Below are positions 7,780 through 16,558 of a stretch of 64,000 nucleotides of DNA, in pieces. Each line of letters opens with the position of its first letter. Within the stretch, counting starts at the first letter, position 1. The stretch comes from Mycobacterium terramassiliense (GTDB taxonomy: Bacteria > Actinomycetota > Actinomycetes > Mycobacteriales > Mycobacteriaceae), in NCBI RefSeq assembly GCF_900157385.1, contig NZ_LT717698.1, positions 45,312 to 109,311 on the forward strand. The letters are read 5' to 3'. The notes beneath the pieces are model-generated. The model saw nothing but the letters and a program-made list of their open reading frames with translations, was not told the DNA's origin and did not search any database. A program made the translations under genes and the position numbers.

Positions 7780-8448
7780 GTGAAGTACCCTCCCCTCCTC
7801 AAACTGATTTGTGCTGCGCTGGCGCCGATTTGGGTGTCGGCGATCGCGCCCGTTCCCGCGGCATCGGCGGACCCGTGCCCGGACGTCGAGGTGGTCTTCG
7901 CCCGGGGCACCAGCGAGCCCCCCGGCGTCGGCGGCATCGGCCAGAATTTCGTCGACACGCTGCGCTCGCGGGTTGGCGGCAAATCGCTGGGCGTGTATCC
8001 GGTCAACTACCCCGCCACCACGGACTTCCCCACCGCCATTGACGGCATCAACGACGCCGGCCACCACGTCGAGTCCATGGCGGCGAGCTGTCCCAGAACC
8101 AAAATGGTGCTGGGCGGATATTCCCAGGGCGCGGCCGTGATGGGTTTCGTCACCGCGAACAAGGTGCCGGACGGAGCGAATCTGGCGCAACCACCCCAGC
8201 CGATGCCCCCCGACGTCGCCAACCACGTCGCCGCGGTCGCGCTGTTCGGCAAGCCGTCGGGCCAGTTCATGAGCATCATCAACGAGCCGCCGGTCACGGT
8301 CGGCCCGCTGTATGCGCCCAAAACCATCGACCTGTGCGTCCCCAACGATCCGGTCTGTTCGGGATCGGGATTCCCGGCCGCGCACCGGCAATACGTCGAC
8401 GCCGGGATGGTGGATCAGGCGGCCGATTTCGCCGCGAGCCGCCTCTAG
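7780..8448 (+). CDS. Secreted cutinase-like esterase (Culp family)
   Basis: This 222-aa protein has a Sec signal peptide that probably ends at ASA/DP (residue 30). The cutinase fold follows, with the nucleophile motif GYSQG (S115), the acid in CVPNDPVC (D190) and the histidine in AAHRQYVDAG (H202). Cysteines suit the family's disulfides. Mycobacterial cutinase-like proteins hydrolyse acyl esters or phospholipids outside the cell and are often immunogenic. The GTG start has no strong SD. The gene stands alone between a membrane protein gene and a SnoaL-like gene. Confidence 0.9.
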   Translation: MKYPPLLKLICAALAPIWVSAIAPVPAASADPCPDVEVVFARGTSEPPGVGGIGQNFVDTLRSRVGGKSLGVYPVNYPATTDFPTAIDGINDAGHHVESMAASCPRTKMVLGGYSQGAAVMGFVTANKVPDGANLAQPPQPMPPDVANHVAAVALFGKPSGQFMSIINEPPVTVGPLYAPKTIDLCVPNDPVCSGSGFPAAHRQYVDAGMVDQAADFAASRL

Positions 8449-8486
8449 GCGCGCCCGAACGGGCCGACGGTGACCGAGGAGGTCCA

Positions 8487-8960
8487 GTGGCGATGAACGG
8501 GCCGCTCGAGGATGTCGGGAGCGTCGCGTTCGACGTCGCGGACAGGCTGGCCATCATCAACTTGTTGGGCGCCTACGCCTACACCTACGACGAGAATCGG
8601 CTCGACGACTTTCGTGCGTTGTTCACCGAGTCACCCGAGCTCGTCCTGTGGCATGAGGGACGCCCGCTCTCGGCGGACATCGATACGGTCATGAGCCTGC
8701 TCGCGGTCCGGAAGACGGGGTTCAAGGCCGAAAACAATCAGCGACGCCACGCGCTGAATTCGTTTTGGTTCTCCAGCCAGGGCGACACCAAGGCGACGGG
8801 GCACTGCTACGTCCAGGTTTTTGCCGTCAAAGACGGCGGCCCGCCCGTCCCCGATCTGACCGGACGCTACGAGTTCACGGCGACCAAACAAGACGGCGCC
8901 TGGCGGTTCAGCCGGTGGGTGGTGGCGATCGATCAGACTCAACACGGCAACGGCGAGTGA
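8487..8960 (+). CDS. SnoaL/NTF2-like polyketide-cyclase-fold protein
   Basis: This 157-aa protein has the SnoaL-4/NTF2-like pattern. An N-terminal helix (RLAIINLLGAYAYTYDENRL) leads into a curved sheet ending in YEFTATKQDGAWRFSRW. Such cone-shaped proteins act as isomerases, dehydratases or ring-hydroxylating beta-like subunits. GAGGAGG at 8476-8482 supports the GTG at 8487 or the ATG two codons later (8493). A role as a small subunit for the distant Rieske oxygenase is conceivable but unsupported. Confidence 0.75.
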   Translation: MAMNGPLEDVGSVAFDVADRLAIINLLGAYAYTYDENRLDDFRALFTESPELVLWHEGRPLSADIDTVMSLLAVRKTGFKAENNQRRHALNSFWFSSQGDTKATGHCYVQVFAVKDGGPPVPDLTGRYEFTATKQDGAWRFSRWVVAIDQTQHGNGE

Positions 8961-8967
8961 GAGTCGG

Positions 8968-9345
8968 TCAGAAACGGGGCGTGCTCTCGAGAACTTCAAG
9001 GGCCGCATCGATGTTCGGAACGATCGTCGGGCCGTAACCGCTCACCAATTGTCCGAGCGCGCGGGCGACGTGCGGACCGACGGCGCCGGCGGCCAGCACC
9101 TCCTCGGCCAGCACGATGCCGTTCACCACGTGAGCGGCGCTGAGCCGGCCGTCAGCGGTGAGTTCGTAGCGCCAGTCGCCGATTTGGATCCGCTCGGGCT
9201 GGGAGCGGAAAAAGCCCCGCCGCGCCGGCACCAGGACCACTCCGGGAACACCGCAGAACACCTTGACCACCAACGCGACTCCCCCGGGCCCGGCCAGGGC
9301 CGACCCGATGGCGTGACTGACCCGCTCGTGATCGAACGCCGCCAT
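8968..9345 (-). CDS. Conserved small protein, unknown function
   Basis: This 125-aa protein has no recognisable signal peptide. Its centre reads VVKVFCGVPGVVLVPARRGF and it ends in a helical segment. The ATG at 9345 overlaps the last base of the preceding gene's stop (TGATG), so it is translationally coupled to the tandem YbjQ-type gene. A TTG one codon earlier is a less likely start. No function is proposed beyond co-expression with the YbjQ-type protein. Confidence 0.65.
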   Translation of the reverse strand: MAAFDHERVSHAIGSALAGPGGVALVVKVFCGVPGVVLVPARRGFFRSQPERIQIGDWRYELTADGRLSAAHVVNGIVLAEEVLAAGAVGPHVARALGQLVSGYGPTIVPNIDAALEVLESTPRF

Positions 9346-10130
9346 CAATCACTCATCGACAGGACGAACGACGGCGTCAGGGTTTGCGCCTCGCCGCTAC
9401 GACGCACGGCCGTACCCGCCACGTAAAACTCCACCGTGTGGTGGCCCCACGCATAGTTGGAGATGGCGAAGTGCACACCGACGACGCCGTTTGCGCCGTC
9501 CCGCTCGGCCTCGCCCTGCATGCGCGACATCGCCAGCTCCCGGGCTTGGTAGCTGCCCTGCGTCCACTGCGGCATCTCCGTGTTGCGGCCGGCCTGCTTC
9601 ATCATCGCCAAAAACCCTTGCACGGCAACGTGGAACACGCAGTTACCCATCACGAAGGCAACCGGGGTGTAGCCGGACCGCAGCAGGGTCGTCAGGTCTT
9701 GGCCGGACAGGTGGCTGGTGAACGCCTGCCCGCTGGGACGCCGGTATGCCCCGGGCTTGGCCGTGTACCGGACGGCGGTGCCGACCGCGATGAACTCGAG
9801 GTGCTCGCCCTCCCCCTGATGACGCCATTCGAGGCGAACCCCGACCACCCCGTCGGCGCCGAGTGAATCGGCCTCGGCCTGCATCCGTGACATCGCGTTC
9901 CACCGCGCGCGGTAGGTCGCCTCGGTGAGCACGGGCAACTCGGATTGCTGTCTGATGCCGGTGAACTGATAACCCACGTGATAGACCGAGACGCCCATGA
10001 CGAGTTCGATCGGTTCGAACCCGGCACCGTGCAGCAGGGCGAATTCGTTGATCGACAGGTCGGAGGTGAAGACCTTGCCTGCGTGCGACAGGCGTTCGCT
10101 GGCGACTGGGTCGAGCGGATTCGGTTGCAT
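9345..10130 (-). CDS. Tandem YbjQ/UPF0145-type protein
   Basis: This 261-aa protein contains two consecutive YbjQ-like repeats. Each ends with a SRMQ[AG]EA-x-GA[ND]GVVGV segment (about residues 80-100 and 205-225). Single YbjQ domains form pentamers and have been called heavy-metal-binding; a fused pair is unusual in length. The ATG at 10130 was chosen because AGGAAGG lies upstream. The gene overlaps the downstream small gene by 1 nt and is divergent from the ABC transporter operon. Confidence 0.8.
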   Translation of the reverse strand: MQPNPLDPVASERLSHAGKVFTSDLSINEFALLHGAGFEPIELVMGVSVYHVGYQFTGIRQQSELPVLTEATYRARWNAMSRMQAEADSLGADGVVGVRLEWRHQGEGEHLEFIAVGTAVRYTAKPGAYRRPSGQAFTSHLSGQDLTTLLRSGYTPVAFVMGNCVFHVAVQGFLAMMKQAGRNTEMPQWTQGSYQARELAMSRMQGEAERDGANGVVGVHFAISNYAWGHHTVEFYVAGTAVRRSGEAQTLTPSFVLSMSD

Positions 10131-10298
10131 TGGCAAGTACCTTCCTGCGGTCCGGAGGACAGCGTAGGACGCGGATCGGCGTTTCACATCCAGAACGTGC
10201 CGGGCGCCCTCTCGAGGGCCTCGATGAACCGTGCGCCGCGCGGCACCGTGTCTGAAGTACCAGCGCTATTCGGGATGTGGCAGGCGCGCGGGAGGATC

Positions 10299-11042
10299 AT
10301 GTTCGGACGGATCGACACCGGCGGTACTCCGCAGCGCAAAGCGCTGACGATCGAGCTCCGCGACGTGGTGCGCGAATACCGGGTCGGCGGTCAATCGGTG
10401 CGGGCCCTCGACCAGATCAGCCTGCGCCTCGAGGGCGGGCAGTTCATTTCGGTGGTCGGGCCGTCGGGGGCGGGCAAGAGCACCCTGCTGCATTTGCTGG
10501 GTGCCCTCGACTCACCCGATTCCGGCTCGATCGAATTCGACGGCGACGAGATCGGCCGGCTCGGCGATGAACAGCAGTCCGAGTTTCGCCACCATCGCGT
10601 CGGCTTCATATTTCAGTTCTTCAACCTGCTGCCGACGTTGTCGGCGTGGGAGAACGTCGCGGTGCCGAAGCTGCTCGACGGCGTCCGGCTGGGCAAGGCC
10701 AAACCCGACGCGATTCGGCTGTTGGACCGCGTCGGGCTCGGCAACCGGACCGAGCACCGGCCCGCCGAGTTATCCGGCGGCCAGATGCAGCGGGTCGCCG
10801 TCGCGCGCGCATTGATGATGGACCCCCCGCTGATTCTCGCCGACGAACCGACCGGGAACCTCGATTCCGCGACGGGTGGGTCGATCCTGGCGCTGCTCGC
10901 CGAGGTGGCCCGCGACCCGGGCCGCGGCCGGCTGGTGGTGATGGTGACCCACAATTCGGAGGCCGCGGCGGCGACCGGCCGGGTGATCACGCTGCAGGAC
11001 GGTCGGGTCGGCTCCGACCAGCGCTCGCAGGTCATGGTGTGA
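10299..11042 (+). CDS. ABC transporter ATP-binding protein, MacB/LolD type
   Basis: This 247-aa ATPase has Walker A GPSGAGKST (residues 54-62), a Q-loop FIFQFFNLLP, signature LSGGQMQRVAVA and Walker B LILADEPTGNLD, all intact. GGGAGG sits just upstream of the chosen ATG; an in-frame ATG at 10275 is possible. The stop overlaps the permease start by 4 nt (GTGA). The 247/841-aa pair closely resembles in size and arrangement the M. tuberculosis Rv0986-Rv0987 transporter, which I recall as linked to host-cell binding. The third gene of that operon, Rv0988, is not present here. Confidence 0.9.
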   Translation: MFGRIDTGGTPQRKALTIELRDVVREYRVGGQSVRALDQISLRLEGGQFISVVGPSGAGKSTLLHLLGALDSPDSGSIEFDGDEIGRLGDEQQSEFRHHRVGFIFQFFNLLPTLSAWENVAVPKLLDGVRLGKAKPDAIRLLDRVGLGNRTEHRPAELSGGQMQRVAVARALMMDPPLILADEPTGNLDSATGGSILALLAEVARDPGRGRLVVMVTHNSEAAAATGRVITLQDGRVGSDQRSQVMV

Positions 11043-13564
11043 CAGCGGGCTCGGGGATCGGCGCCGCGGCCAGCCGGCTGCGCCTGTTTTGCCTGCGCGA
11101 ACTGGCGGTGCATCGCCGGCGCACCAGCGCTTCCGTCGCCGTAATGGCGGTGTCGGCAATGTATCTGGTCGCGGTGTTCGGCATCTTCGGTTCGATCAGC
11201 GGCTCGGTCGATCGGCTCGCCGACGGCATCGCGGGCATCGCCTCCGTCGAGGTGTCGGGCATCACCGACGCGGGCTTTCCCGAGACGATCACCGCCGACG
11301 TGGCCGCGGTTCCCGGCGTCGCGACGGCGGCACCCATGATCCGGACGCCGGCGTCCACGTCGTCGGGCCCGGTCCTGCTGTTCGGCGCCGACGAGCGCCT
11401 GGGCGCCCTGGGCGGCGCCCTCAAGGACGCGCTGGACAAATCATCGCCCGCGGCGCTCCCCGACCCCGCCGGCCCGATGGGCCCGGCGGACGCCGTGCGC
11501 GTCGGACCGGGTGTGGGCCACACCAAGGGCGAGCGGTTCCAGCTGGGGTCGAGGTCGGTGACCGTCGGCGAGGTCCTCGCGGGCAAGCAGGTCGCCGCGC
11601 TCAATGGTGGGCACTACGTGCTTGCCCCACTTGCCTTGGCGCAGAACATCACCGGGCGCCAGGGCCAGCTCGACTCCATCCTGATCACCGTCAAACCTGG
11701 CGCCGATCCCGCACGGGTTCGCGCCGCGATCACCAGCGCCGTGAACGGCCGGGCGATCGTCGCCGAACCCAGCATGCGGGCCACCCGCGCCGGCGAAGGC
11801 GTCAAGCTGATGAACTACATGGCGTTGATGGGGGCGATGGTTGCCCTGATGGTCGGCGCGTTCCTGATCTACACCACCATGACCATGGCGATCACCCAGC
11901 GGCGACCGGTCATTTCGATGCTGCGGGCGATCGGCGGCCGCCGCGCAACCATCGTCCGGGACATGCTCGCGGAGGCGGCGGCCCTCGGCATTATCGGCGG
12001 CGCACTCGGCTCGGCCCTCGGGATTCTCCTGGGCCGCATCGCGATCGGCCGATTGCCGCCGGCCATGACCCAGGGCCTGGAGGCTCGCATCGAGTACTGG
12101 CTGCCCGGCTACGCGATACCGGCCGCCGTCGCGGCGACCGCCATCACGTGCGTCGCGGCATCGGCGATGGCCGCCCGGCAGGTGTACAAGGTCGCACCCA
12201 TCGAGGCGCTGGCGCCCGTAGGGGTTTCGGCCGCCGACCGCGTGCCGCGGTGGCTGCGTGTCGCGAGCGGGGTCGGTGCGCTCGCGGTCTTCGCCGGGTC
12301 CGTCGCGGTCGTCGTCACCCAGCGCGGCGTCTGGGCGTTTGTCGCGATGGCGGCGGTGTTCTCCGCCGAGATAGCGCTCGGCTTCGCGCTCACCGCGCCC
12401 ATCGTCAAAGCCACCGCCGCGGCGGCCCGGGTGTTCGGCTCCGTCGGGGCCCTTGCGGCGGCGACCGTCGAGCGTGCGCCGCGTCGGGTGTGGGCCACGG
12501 TAATGACGGTGCTCATCGCGGTGGTCACCACCGTCACCATCACCGGCACCAATGCCGACATGATCGATTCGGCGCGGGGCATCTTCGCGCCGGTCGCCGG
12601 CGTGCCGATCTGGGTGAGCGCGAACTCGCCGGACAGCTACCCCACTGATCCTCTGCCGCAAGGCCTTTCGGAGAAGCTGGCCGCGTTGCCGGGGGTCGGG
12701 CGAGTCACCGCGGGTGCGCTCGGGTTCGCCGAAGTGGGCGGCACCCGCGTGATGCTCGACGGCTTTTCCGCCGGCACGGCCGATCCGCTGTACCGCGCGC
12801 TCGACCGACGGGTCCGCGACCAGGTGCTCGCCGGCCGCGGCGTGGTGCTCTCCCAGAACCTGGGCACGGCGCTGCACGTTCGGGTCGGCGGGCCGTTGCG
12901 GATGCAAACACCGCACGGCGTGCGGGAGACGACGGTGCTGGCCCTGGTGCCGTACTTCTCGACCGTGATCGGCACCGTCGGGATGGGCCTCGATCAACTG
13001 CGCGCGTGGTTCGACCGCCCGGTCACGACCACGCTGGAGATCGCGGCCGCACCTGGCGCGGACGCCGGTCGCCTCCTCGCCGACGTGCGCCGCGCGGTGC
13101 CCGCGCCGAATTACGTGTATGACGGCCGCGCCAAGCTGGAAGGGCTCGAGGCCCCGATGCACCAGAGCATGTTCATCGCAAACGCCGTGTGGATCATCGT
13201 CGTGCTGGTGGCCGCGGTCGCCCTGCTCAACACGCTGACGCTGTCGGTGCTGGAGCGGCGCCGCGAAATCGGCGTGCTGCGGGCGATGGGATCCAGCCGG
13301 CGATTCACGCTGCGGATGGTGCTCGCCGAGGCGACCGCCATCGGCGTGCTGGGCGGGGCGCTGGGCCTGGCGGTCGGGATGGCGGACCAATGGCTGTTCA
13401 GCCTGGTCAGCGGGGACATGATGAACTTCCAGGTGACCTTCCGGCCCAGCTGGATGGCGTGCGCGTTCACGCTCGGCGCGTTGGCGATCAGCCTGCTCGG
13501 CTCGGTGCCGCCCGCCCGGCGCGCGGCCCGGCTCAACATCATCGAGGCCGTCAGCGTCCAGTAG
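11039..13564 (+). CDS. FtsX-type ABC transporter permease (full-length, two FtsX domains)
   Basis: This 841-aa integral membrane protein has an N-terminal helix (about residues 31-52), a long extracytoplasmic domain, and a first FtsX block of helices (about 260-380). A middle pair of helices spans about 405-455. A second extracytoplasmic domain and a C-terminal FtsX block follow (from about 710; [19 protein letters not shown] is the coupling segment). This is the double-length layout of Rv0987-like permeases. Such systems use ATP mechanically to move lipoproteins or envelope molecules rather than as channels. The GTG start overlaps the ATPase stop by 4 nt. Confidence 0.9.
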   Translation: MTAGSGIGAAASRLRLFCLRELAVHRRRTSASVAVMAVSAMYLVAVFGIFGSISGSVDRLADGIAGIASVEVSGITDAGFPETITADVAAVPGVATAAPMIRTPASTSSGPVLLFGADERLGALGGALKDALDKSSPAALPDPAGPMGPADAVRVGPGVGHTKGERFQLGSRSVTVGEVLAGKQVAALNGGHYVLAPLALAQNITGRQGQLDSILITVKPGADPARVRAAITSAVNGRAIVAEPSMRATRAGEGVKLMNYMALMGAMVALMVGAFLIYTTMTMAITQRRPVISMLRAIGGRRATIVRDMLAEAAALGIIGGALGSALGILLGRIAIGRLPPAMTQGLEARIEYWLPGYAIPAAVAATAITCVAASAMAARQVYKVAPIEALAPVGVSAADRVPRWLRVASGVGALAVFAGSVAVVVTQRGVWAFVAMAAVFSAEIALGFALTAPIVKATAAAARVFGSVGALAAATVERAPRRVWATVMTVLIAVVTTVTITGTNADMIDSARGIFAPVAGVPIWVSANSPDSYPTDPLPQGLSEKLAALPGVGRVTAGALGFAEVGGTRVMLDGFSAGTADPLYRALDRRVRDQVLAGRGVVLSQNLGTALHVRVGGPLRMQTPHGVRETTVLALVPYFSTVIGTVGMGLDQLRAWFDRPVTTTLEIAAAPGADAGRLLADVRRAVPAPNYVYDGRAKLEGLEAPMHQSMFIANAVWIIVVLVAAVALLNTLTLSVLERRREIGVLRAMGSSRRFTLRMVLAEATAIGVLGGALGLAVGMADQWLFSLVSGDMMNFQVTFRPSWMACAFTLGALAISLLGSVPPARRAARLNIIEAVSVQ

Positions 13565-13584
13565 GGATTCGCGTCAAGGGGCAC

Positions 13585-13914
13585 AGGTGGCTGAGTGCGG
13601 CGGCGACCGGAGCGACGAGGGCGGCCGGGCAGGCCCGGGCGGTGGCCGGCGCGTTCGGGGCCGCGCGGGCCGCGAAGGTGCATCCGCTGCAGGTGGCATA
13701 CGGGGCCGCCGCGGCCGCCATCGCCGCCGACGCCGGACCCTGCCACGCCAGGCCCATCAGGCCCGACGTGACCGAGGAAAAGGACGACGACGCGGACCCC
13801 AACTCGGAGGTCAACGCGTCCCAAGCGGCGGCCGCTCCCAACATAGGAGCAGAACCGACCCCGGCGAACATCCGCGCCGATCTCGGGCGCCAACACCGAA
13901 AAATTCATCACCAT
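13585..13914 (-). pseudogene. PPE gene relic with 5-bp deletion and an internally inverted segment
   Basis: On the minus strand from ATG 13914 the start [10 protein letters not shown] is a PPE N-terminus. After codon ATC (about 13879) five bases seem missing compared with the usual EINSARMF. This shifts the frame, and the PPE sequence continues in another frame ([20 protein letters not shown] to [11 protein letters not shown], down to about 13695). The next PPE stretch (WLSAAAT...[12 protein letters not shown]...VHPL) is not on the minus strand but on the plus strand at 13587-13689. That 0.1-kb piece is therefore inverted. Everything beyond VHPL is lost against the permease stop. No product of PPE type can be made. 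Confidence 0.8.
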
Positions 13915-14016
13915 GGTCCCTTCCCTCAGGGCGGCGACGATCGTGCCGGCGCAGTCGTCACCGACAACAGGCCGCGTGTACCCATACACGAGTGGAAACC
14001 CGGACAGTTCAATGCG

Positions 14017-14646
14017 TCACGCGCCGTCCTCCAGGGCGGTGGCGAAGCCCTGCAGGTGCGGTTTGCACGGGAACGGCACCGGGGTACGGACGCGGCGCAG
14101 CGCCGTCGTATCGAAGCCGGCCGCGGCGATGGCGTCGACGGTTCGGCGGTTTGGATGGCAGCCGGAGGCAAACCACGACCACGGCCCCGCCACCAGGTCC
14201 TGAAACCGGCCCGTCGCGCCCTCTCCGCGAACATGCTCGAGCACGACCAACCTGCCCCGCGGGACCAACACCCGCCGGATCTCCCCCAGCGTCGCGGCCA
14301 CGTCGTCGACCGAGCACAGCACCAGCCCGACGTGGACCGAGTCAAAACTGCTGTCCGGGAAGGGGATCCGCTCGCCTGTGCCGCCGACGATGTCGACGGC
14401 GACGCCGTGGCGCTCGGCGAGACGCGACGCCGTTCGCCGGAACGCGGCCACCGGTTCCACGGCCGCGACCGACGTCACCGCCGGCGGCACGAACTTGAGG
14501 TCGGTCCCCGGGCCCAGGCCGACCATCAGCAGCCGGCCGGTCGCGTGTGCCATCGCCGCGCGCCGGTACCGGTTATAGAAGAGCCGGTCGAAAACCGGCT
14601 GTCCAAACCGATAAATGCATGGGAACAAGGGATTTTCGCGCGTCAC
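14017..14646 (-). CDS. Class I SAM-dependent methyltransferase (UbiE/Methyltransf_11-like)
   Basis: This 209-aa protein has the SAM motif LLMVGLGPGTDLKFVPP (about residues 36-52), an acidic strand-2 end (AAVEPVAAF) and the motif FPDSSFDSVHVGLVLCSV (about 95-112). The GTG at 14646 overlaps the stop of the DUF4389 gene by 4 nt (GTGA). The layout suggests it modifies a product of the upstream FAD monooxygenase or a lipid handled by the membrane protein. Confidence 0.85.
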   Translation of the reverse strand: MTRENPLFPCIYRFGQPVFDRLFYNRYRRAAMAHATGRLLMVGLGPGTDLKFVPPAVTSVAAVEPVAAFRRTASRLAERHGVAVDIVGGTGERIPFPDSSFDSVHVGLVLCSVDDVAATLGEIRRVLVPRGRLVVLEHVRGEGATGRFQDLVAGPWSWFASGCHPNRRTVDAIAAAGFDTTALRRVRTPVPFPCKPHLQGFATALEDGA

Positions 14647-15245
14647 CGACCACCTAGATCCAGTCGGAACGGTGGATATTCGTCCGACATCAACGAGACG
14701 TAGACCGCCACCCGGTAACGCCACCGAACGATTCCCATCAGGAGGTCGAACATGCCGGGATGGACGGACCCCGTGCACAGCAACCACGCCGCCGAGATGA
14801 CGCACAGCGCCTGCAGCAGGGGCTCCATCGCCCAACACAGCACTATCTGCGGGAATCCCAGCAGCCACCACTTCACCAGCACGCCCCACTTGGTCAGCCG
14901 CTCCGGGTAGTCGACCCCCAGATCGCCGGGATACCCGGGCCGGGGCGCCAGCGTGAACGGGGGGTACTTGTCGGTGCTGTTCATCGGAAATCGGTAGTTC
15001 ATCACCCGCCACGACCAGCGCAGCACCCCCACGTTGAAGTCGAAGATCGGGCGCGGATAGCGCCCGGTGAACAGGATCGCAACACCCGCCACGATCGTCA
15101 GCAGCGGATACACCGCATACAGAAATATCAATATGGGGTAGTGCGGAACGGCGAGCACGCACCATTTGACGAGCCATCGCCAGCGCGACGGTGCGTCGAG
15201 ATCGCCGCGCACCCGCACGGGCCCGTCGGCTTCGGGCGCATTCAC
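14643..15245 (-). CDS. DUF4389 membrane protein
   Basis: This 200-aa protein contains two similar halves. Each has a KWxxLxxPH/Q-type entry to a hydrophobic pair of helices, followed by FDxxxGxxRWxxRVxxY and a YPPF motif (about residues 85 and 190). This is the DUF4389 pattern. The GTG start overlaps the monooxygenase stop by 4 nt, and its own stop overlaps the methyltransferase start by 4 nt. No biochemical function is known to me for the family. Confidence 0.8.
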   Translation of the reverse strand: MNAPEADGPVRVRGDLDAPSRWRWLVKWCVLAVPHYPILIFLYAVYPLLTIVAGVAILFTGRYPRPIFDFNVGVLRWSWRVMNYRFPMNSTDKYPPFTLAPRPGYPGDLGVDYPERLTKWGVLVKWWLLGFPQIVLCWAMEPLLQALCVISAAWLLCTGSVHPGMFDLLMGIVRWRYRVAVYVSLMSDEYPPFRLDLGGR

Positions 15246-16537
15246 GGCCGCGCCAACGCGATGGGGGTTGCGGCGGCGAGGCCCCGCTCGATCTCCGCCG
15301 ACATCCGGCGGTGACTCGTCCAGGCCAAAAAAGTGGTCAGGATCCGGGTATGTAGCCGATCCGGCAGCAACCCCGCCGGCCGCAGCACGGACTCGCCGTG
15401 AGCCAGCTGCAGCGCCGCCACCCGAGATACGGCCGAGACGCGGCGCCGCCGGGTCTTCTCGTATCGGCGCAGCGCGCGGGAAATCTCCGTTGCTTCGTTG
15501 CGGACCCCCGACAGCGCGTTGCACAACACCATGGTGTCGAGCAGCGCCTGGTTGGTTCCCTGGGCCAGGGTGGGCGGCATGGTGTGCGCGGCGTCGCCGA
15601 GCAGCGTCAGCGGCGCGGCAGGCAGGGCGGCGGCAATGGGATGCCGGAAGTGCGGATACGGCGAGCCCGCCAGGTCGTCGTTGGTCAGCCTCGCCAGGAC
15701 GAGGTCGACCGTCTCGGACCAGCCGGTGAAGTTGGACCGAAGCACGTCGAGCGGGCGCGGCGGCCTGGCGAAGTCGCAGGACCACGGCAAGTCGAACCAC
15801 CACTGCACTTCGCAACCGCCCGCGGGCCACACGCCGGCGTTTCCCACCGCACCGACGGCGATCATCGCCACGCGCGAGTCGGCGAGCTCGGGAATGGCGA
15901 CGAGTCCCTGCCAGCTGCACCAGCCGGTCGGTTTGGCGGCGGGAGCACCGACCACGTTTCGCAGGATCGAGTGCAGACCATCGGCACCGATCACCACGTC
16001 GCCTCGGGCCACGCTGCCGTCCTCGAATTCGACCGCCGCGCCGCGGCCGGTGGCGACCACCCCTACCGCTCGCGCGTTGCACCGGATGCGCTCGATCGGA
16101 AAACCTTCCAGCAATCGTTCCAGCAGGAGGCGACGGGGAACCATGCGAACCGGAGCCCCCAGCCGGTCCGCCATCGCGGTGACGTTCAAGGTCGCGAGCC
16201 GCCGCCCTCGGGAGGTCACGACGCGCACGCGGGAAAGCAGTTGGCCGGCCCCGTTCATGTCGACGCCGAGCTGCCGCAGCACCGCGGCACCGTTGGACCA
16301 GATGGTCACCGCGCCGCCGCCGGCGCGGTTGTCGTCGCGCTGCTCGAAGACCGTGACGTCATGCCCGTCCCGCAGCAGTCCCCGCGCAACCGCGATGCCG
16401 CTCACTCCGGCGCCGATCACCAGGATGCGAAGCGGCGGTGGCGTTCCCAAGGCCCGCCCCGGGCGCTGCGGACCCCCATAACCGGACGCACTGGCTTCGC
16501 CGCTCGTCACACCAGTGGATACGTAGCCGTCGGCCAA
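15242..16537 (-). CDS. FAD-dependent monooxygenase, PHBH-like (group A)
   Basis: This 431-aa flavoprotein has GxGxxG (VIGAGVSGIAVARGL, about residues 40-54), the DG motif (VVIGADGLHSI, about 182-192) and the FAD-ribityl motif LLGDAAHTMPP (about 310-320). All three are conserved, so it should be active. Group A enzymes hydroxylate aromatic or polyketide-like rings using NAD(P)H. It follows an SDR gene by 21 nt and overlaps the DUF4389 gene. The first about 35 residues are an extra low-complexity tail and the true start may be nearer the Rossmann motif. Confidence 0.85.
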   Translation of the reverse strand: MADGYVSTGVTSGEASASGYGGPQRPGRALGTPPPLRILVIGAGVSGIAVARGLLRDGHDVTVFEQRDDNRAGGGAVTIWSNGAAVLRQLGVDMNGAGQLLSRVRVVTSRGRRLATLNVTAMADRLGAPVRMVPRRLLLERLLEGFPIERIRCNARAVGVVATGRGAAVEFEDGSVARGDVVIGADGLHSILRNVVGAPAAKPTGWCSWQGLVAIPELADSRVAMIAVGAVGNAGVWPAGGCEVQWWFDLPWSCDFARPPRPLDVLRSNFTGWSETVDLVLARLTNDDLAGSPYPHFRHPIAAALPAAPLTLLGDAAHTMPPTLAQGTNQALLDTMVLCNALSGVRNEATEISRALRRYEKTRRRRVSAVSRVAALQLAHGESVLRPAGLLPDRLHTRILTTFLAWTSHRRMSAEIERGLAAATPIALARP

Positions 16538-16558
16538 TCGGTTCAGGCGGCGCGCGGG

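Noticed and set aside
11441..13390. Long open frame on the minus strand over the FtsX permease (about 650 codons)
   Set aside because: It is antisense to a well-supported gene, has Arg/His/Gly/Ala-heavy composition typical of the third-position shadow of GC-rich DNA, and shows no family motif.
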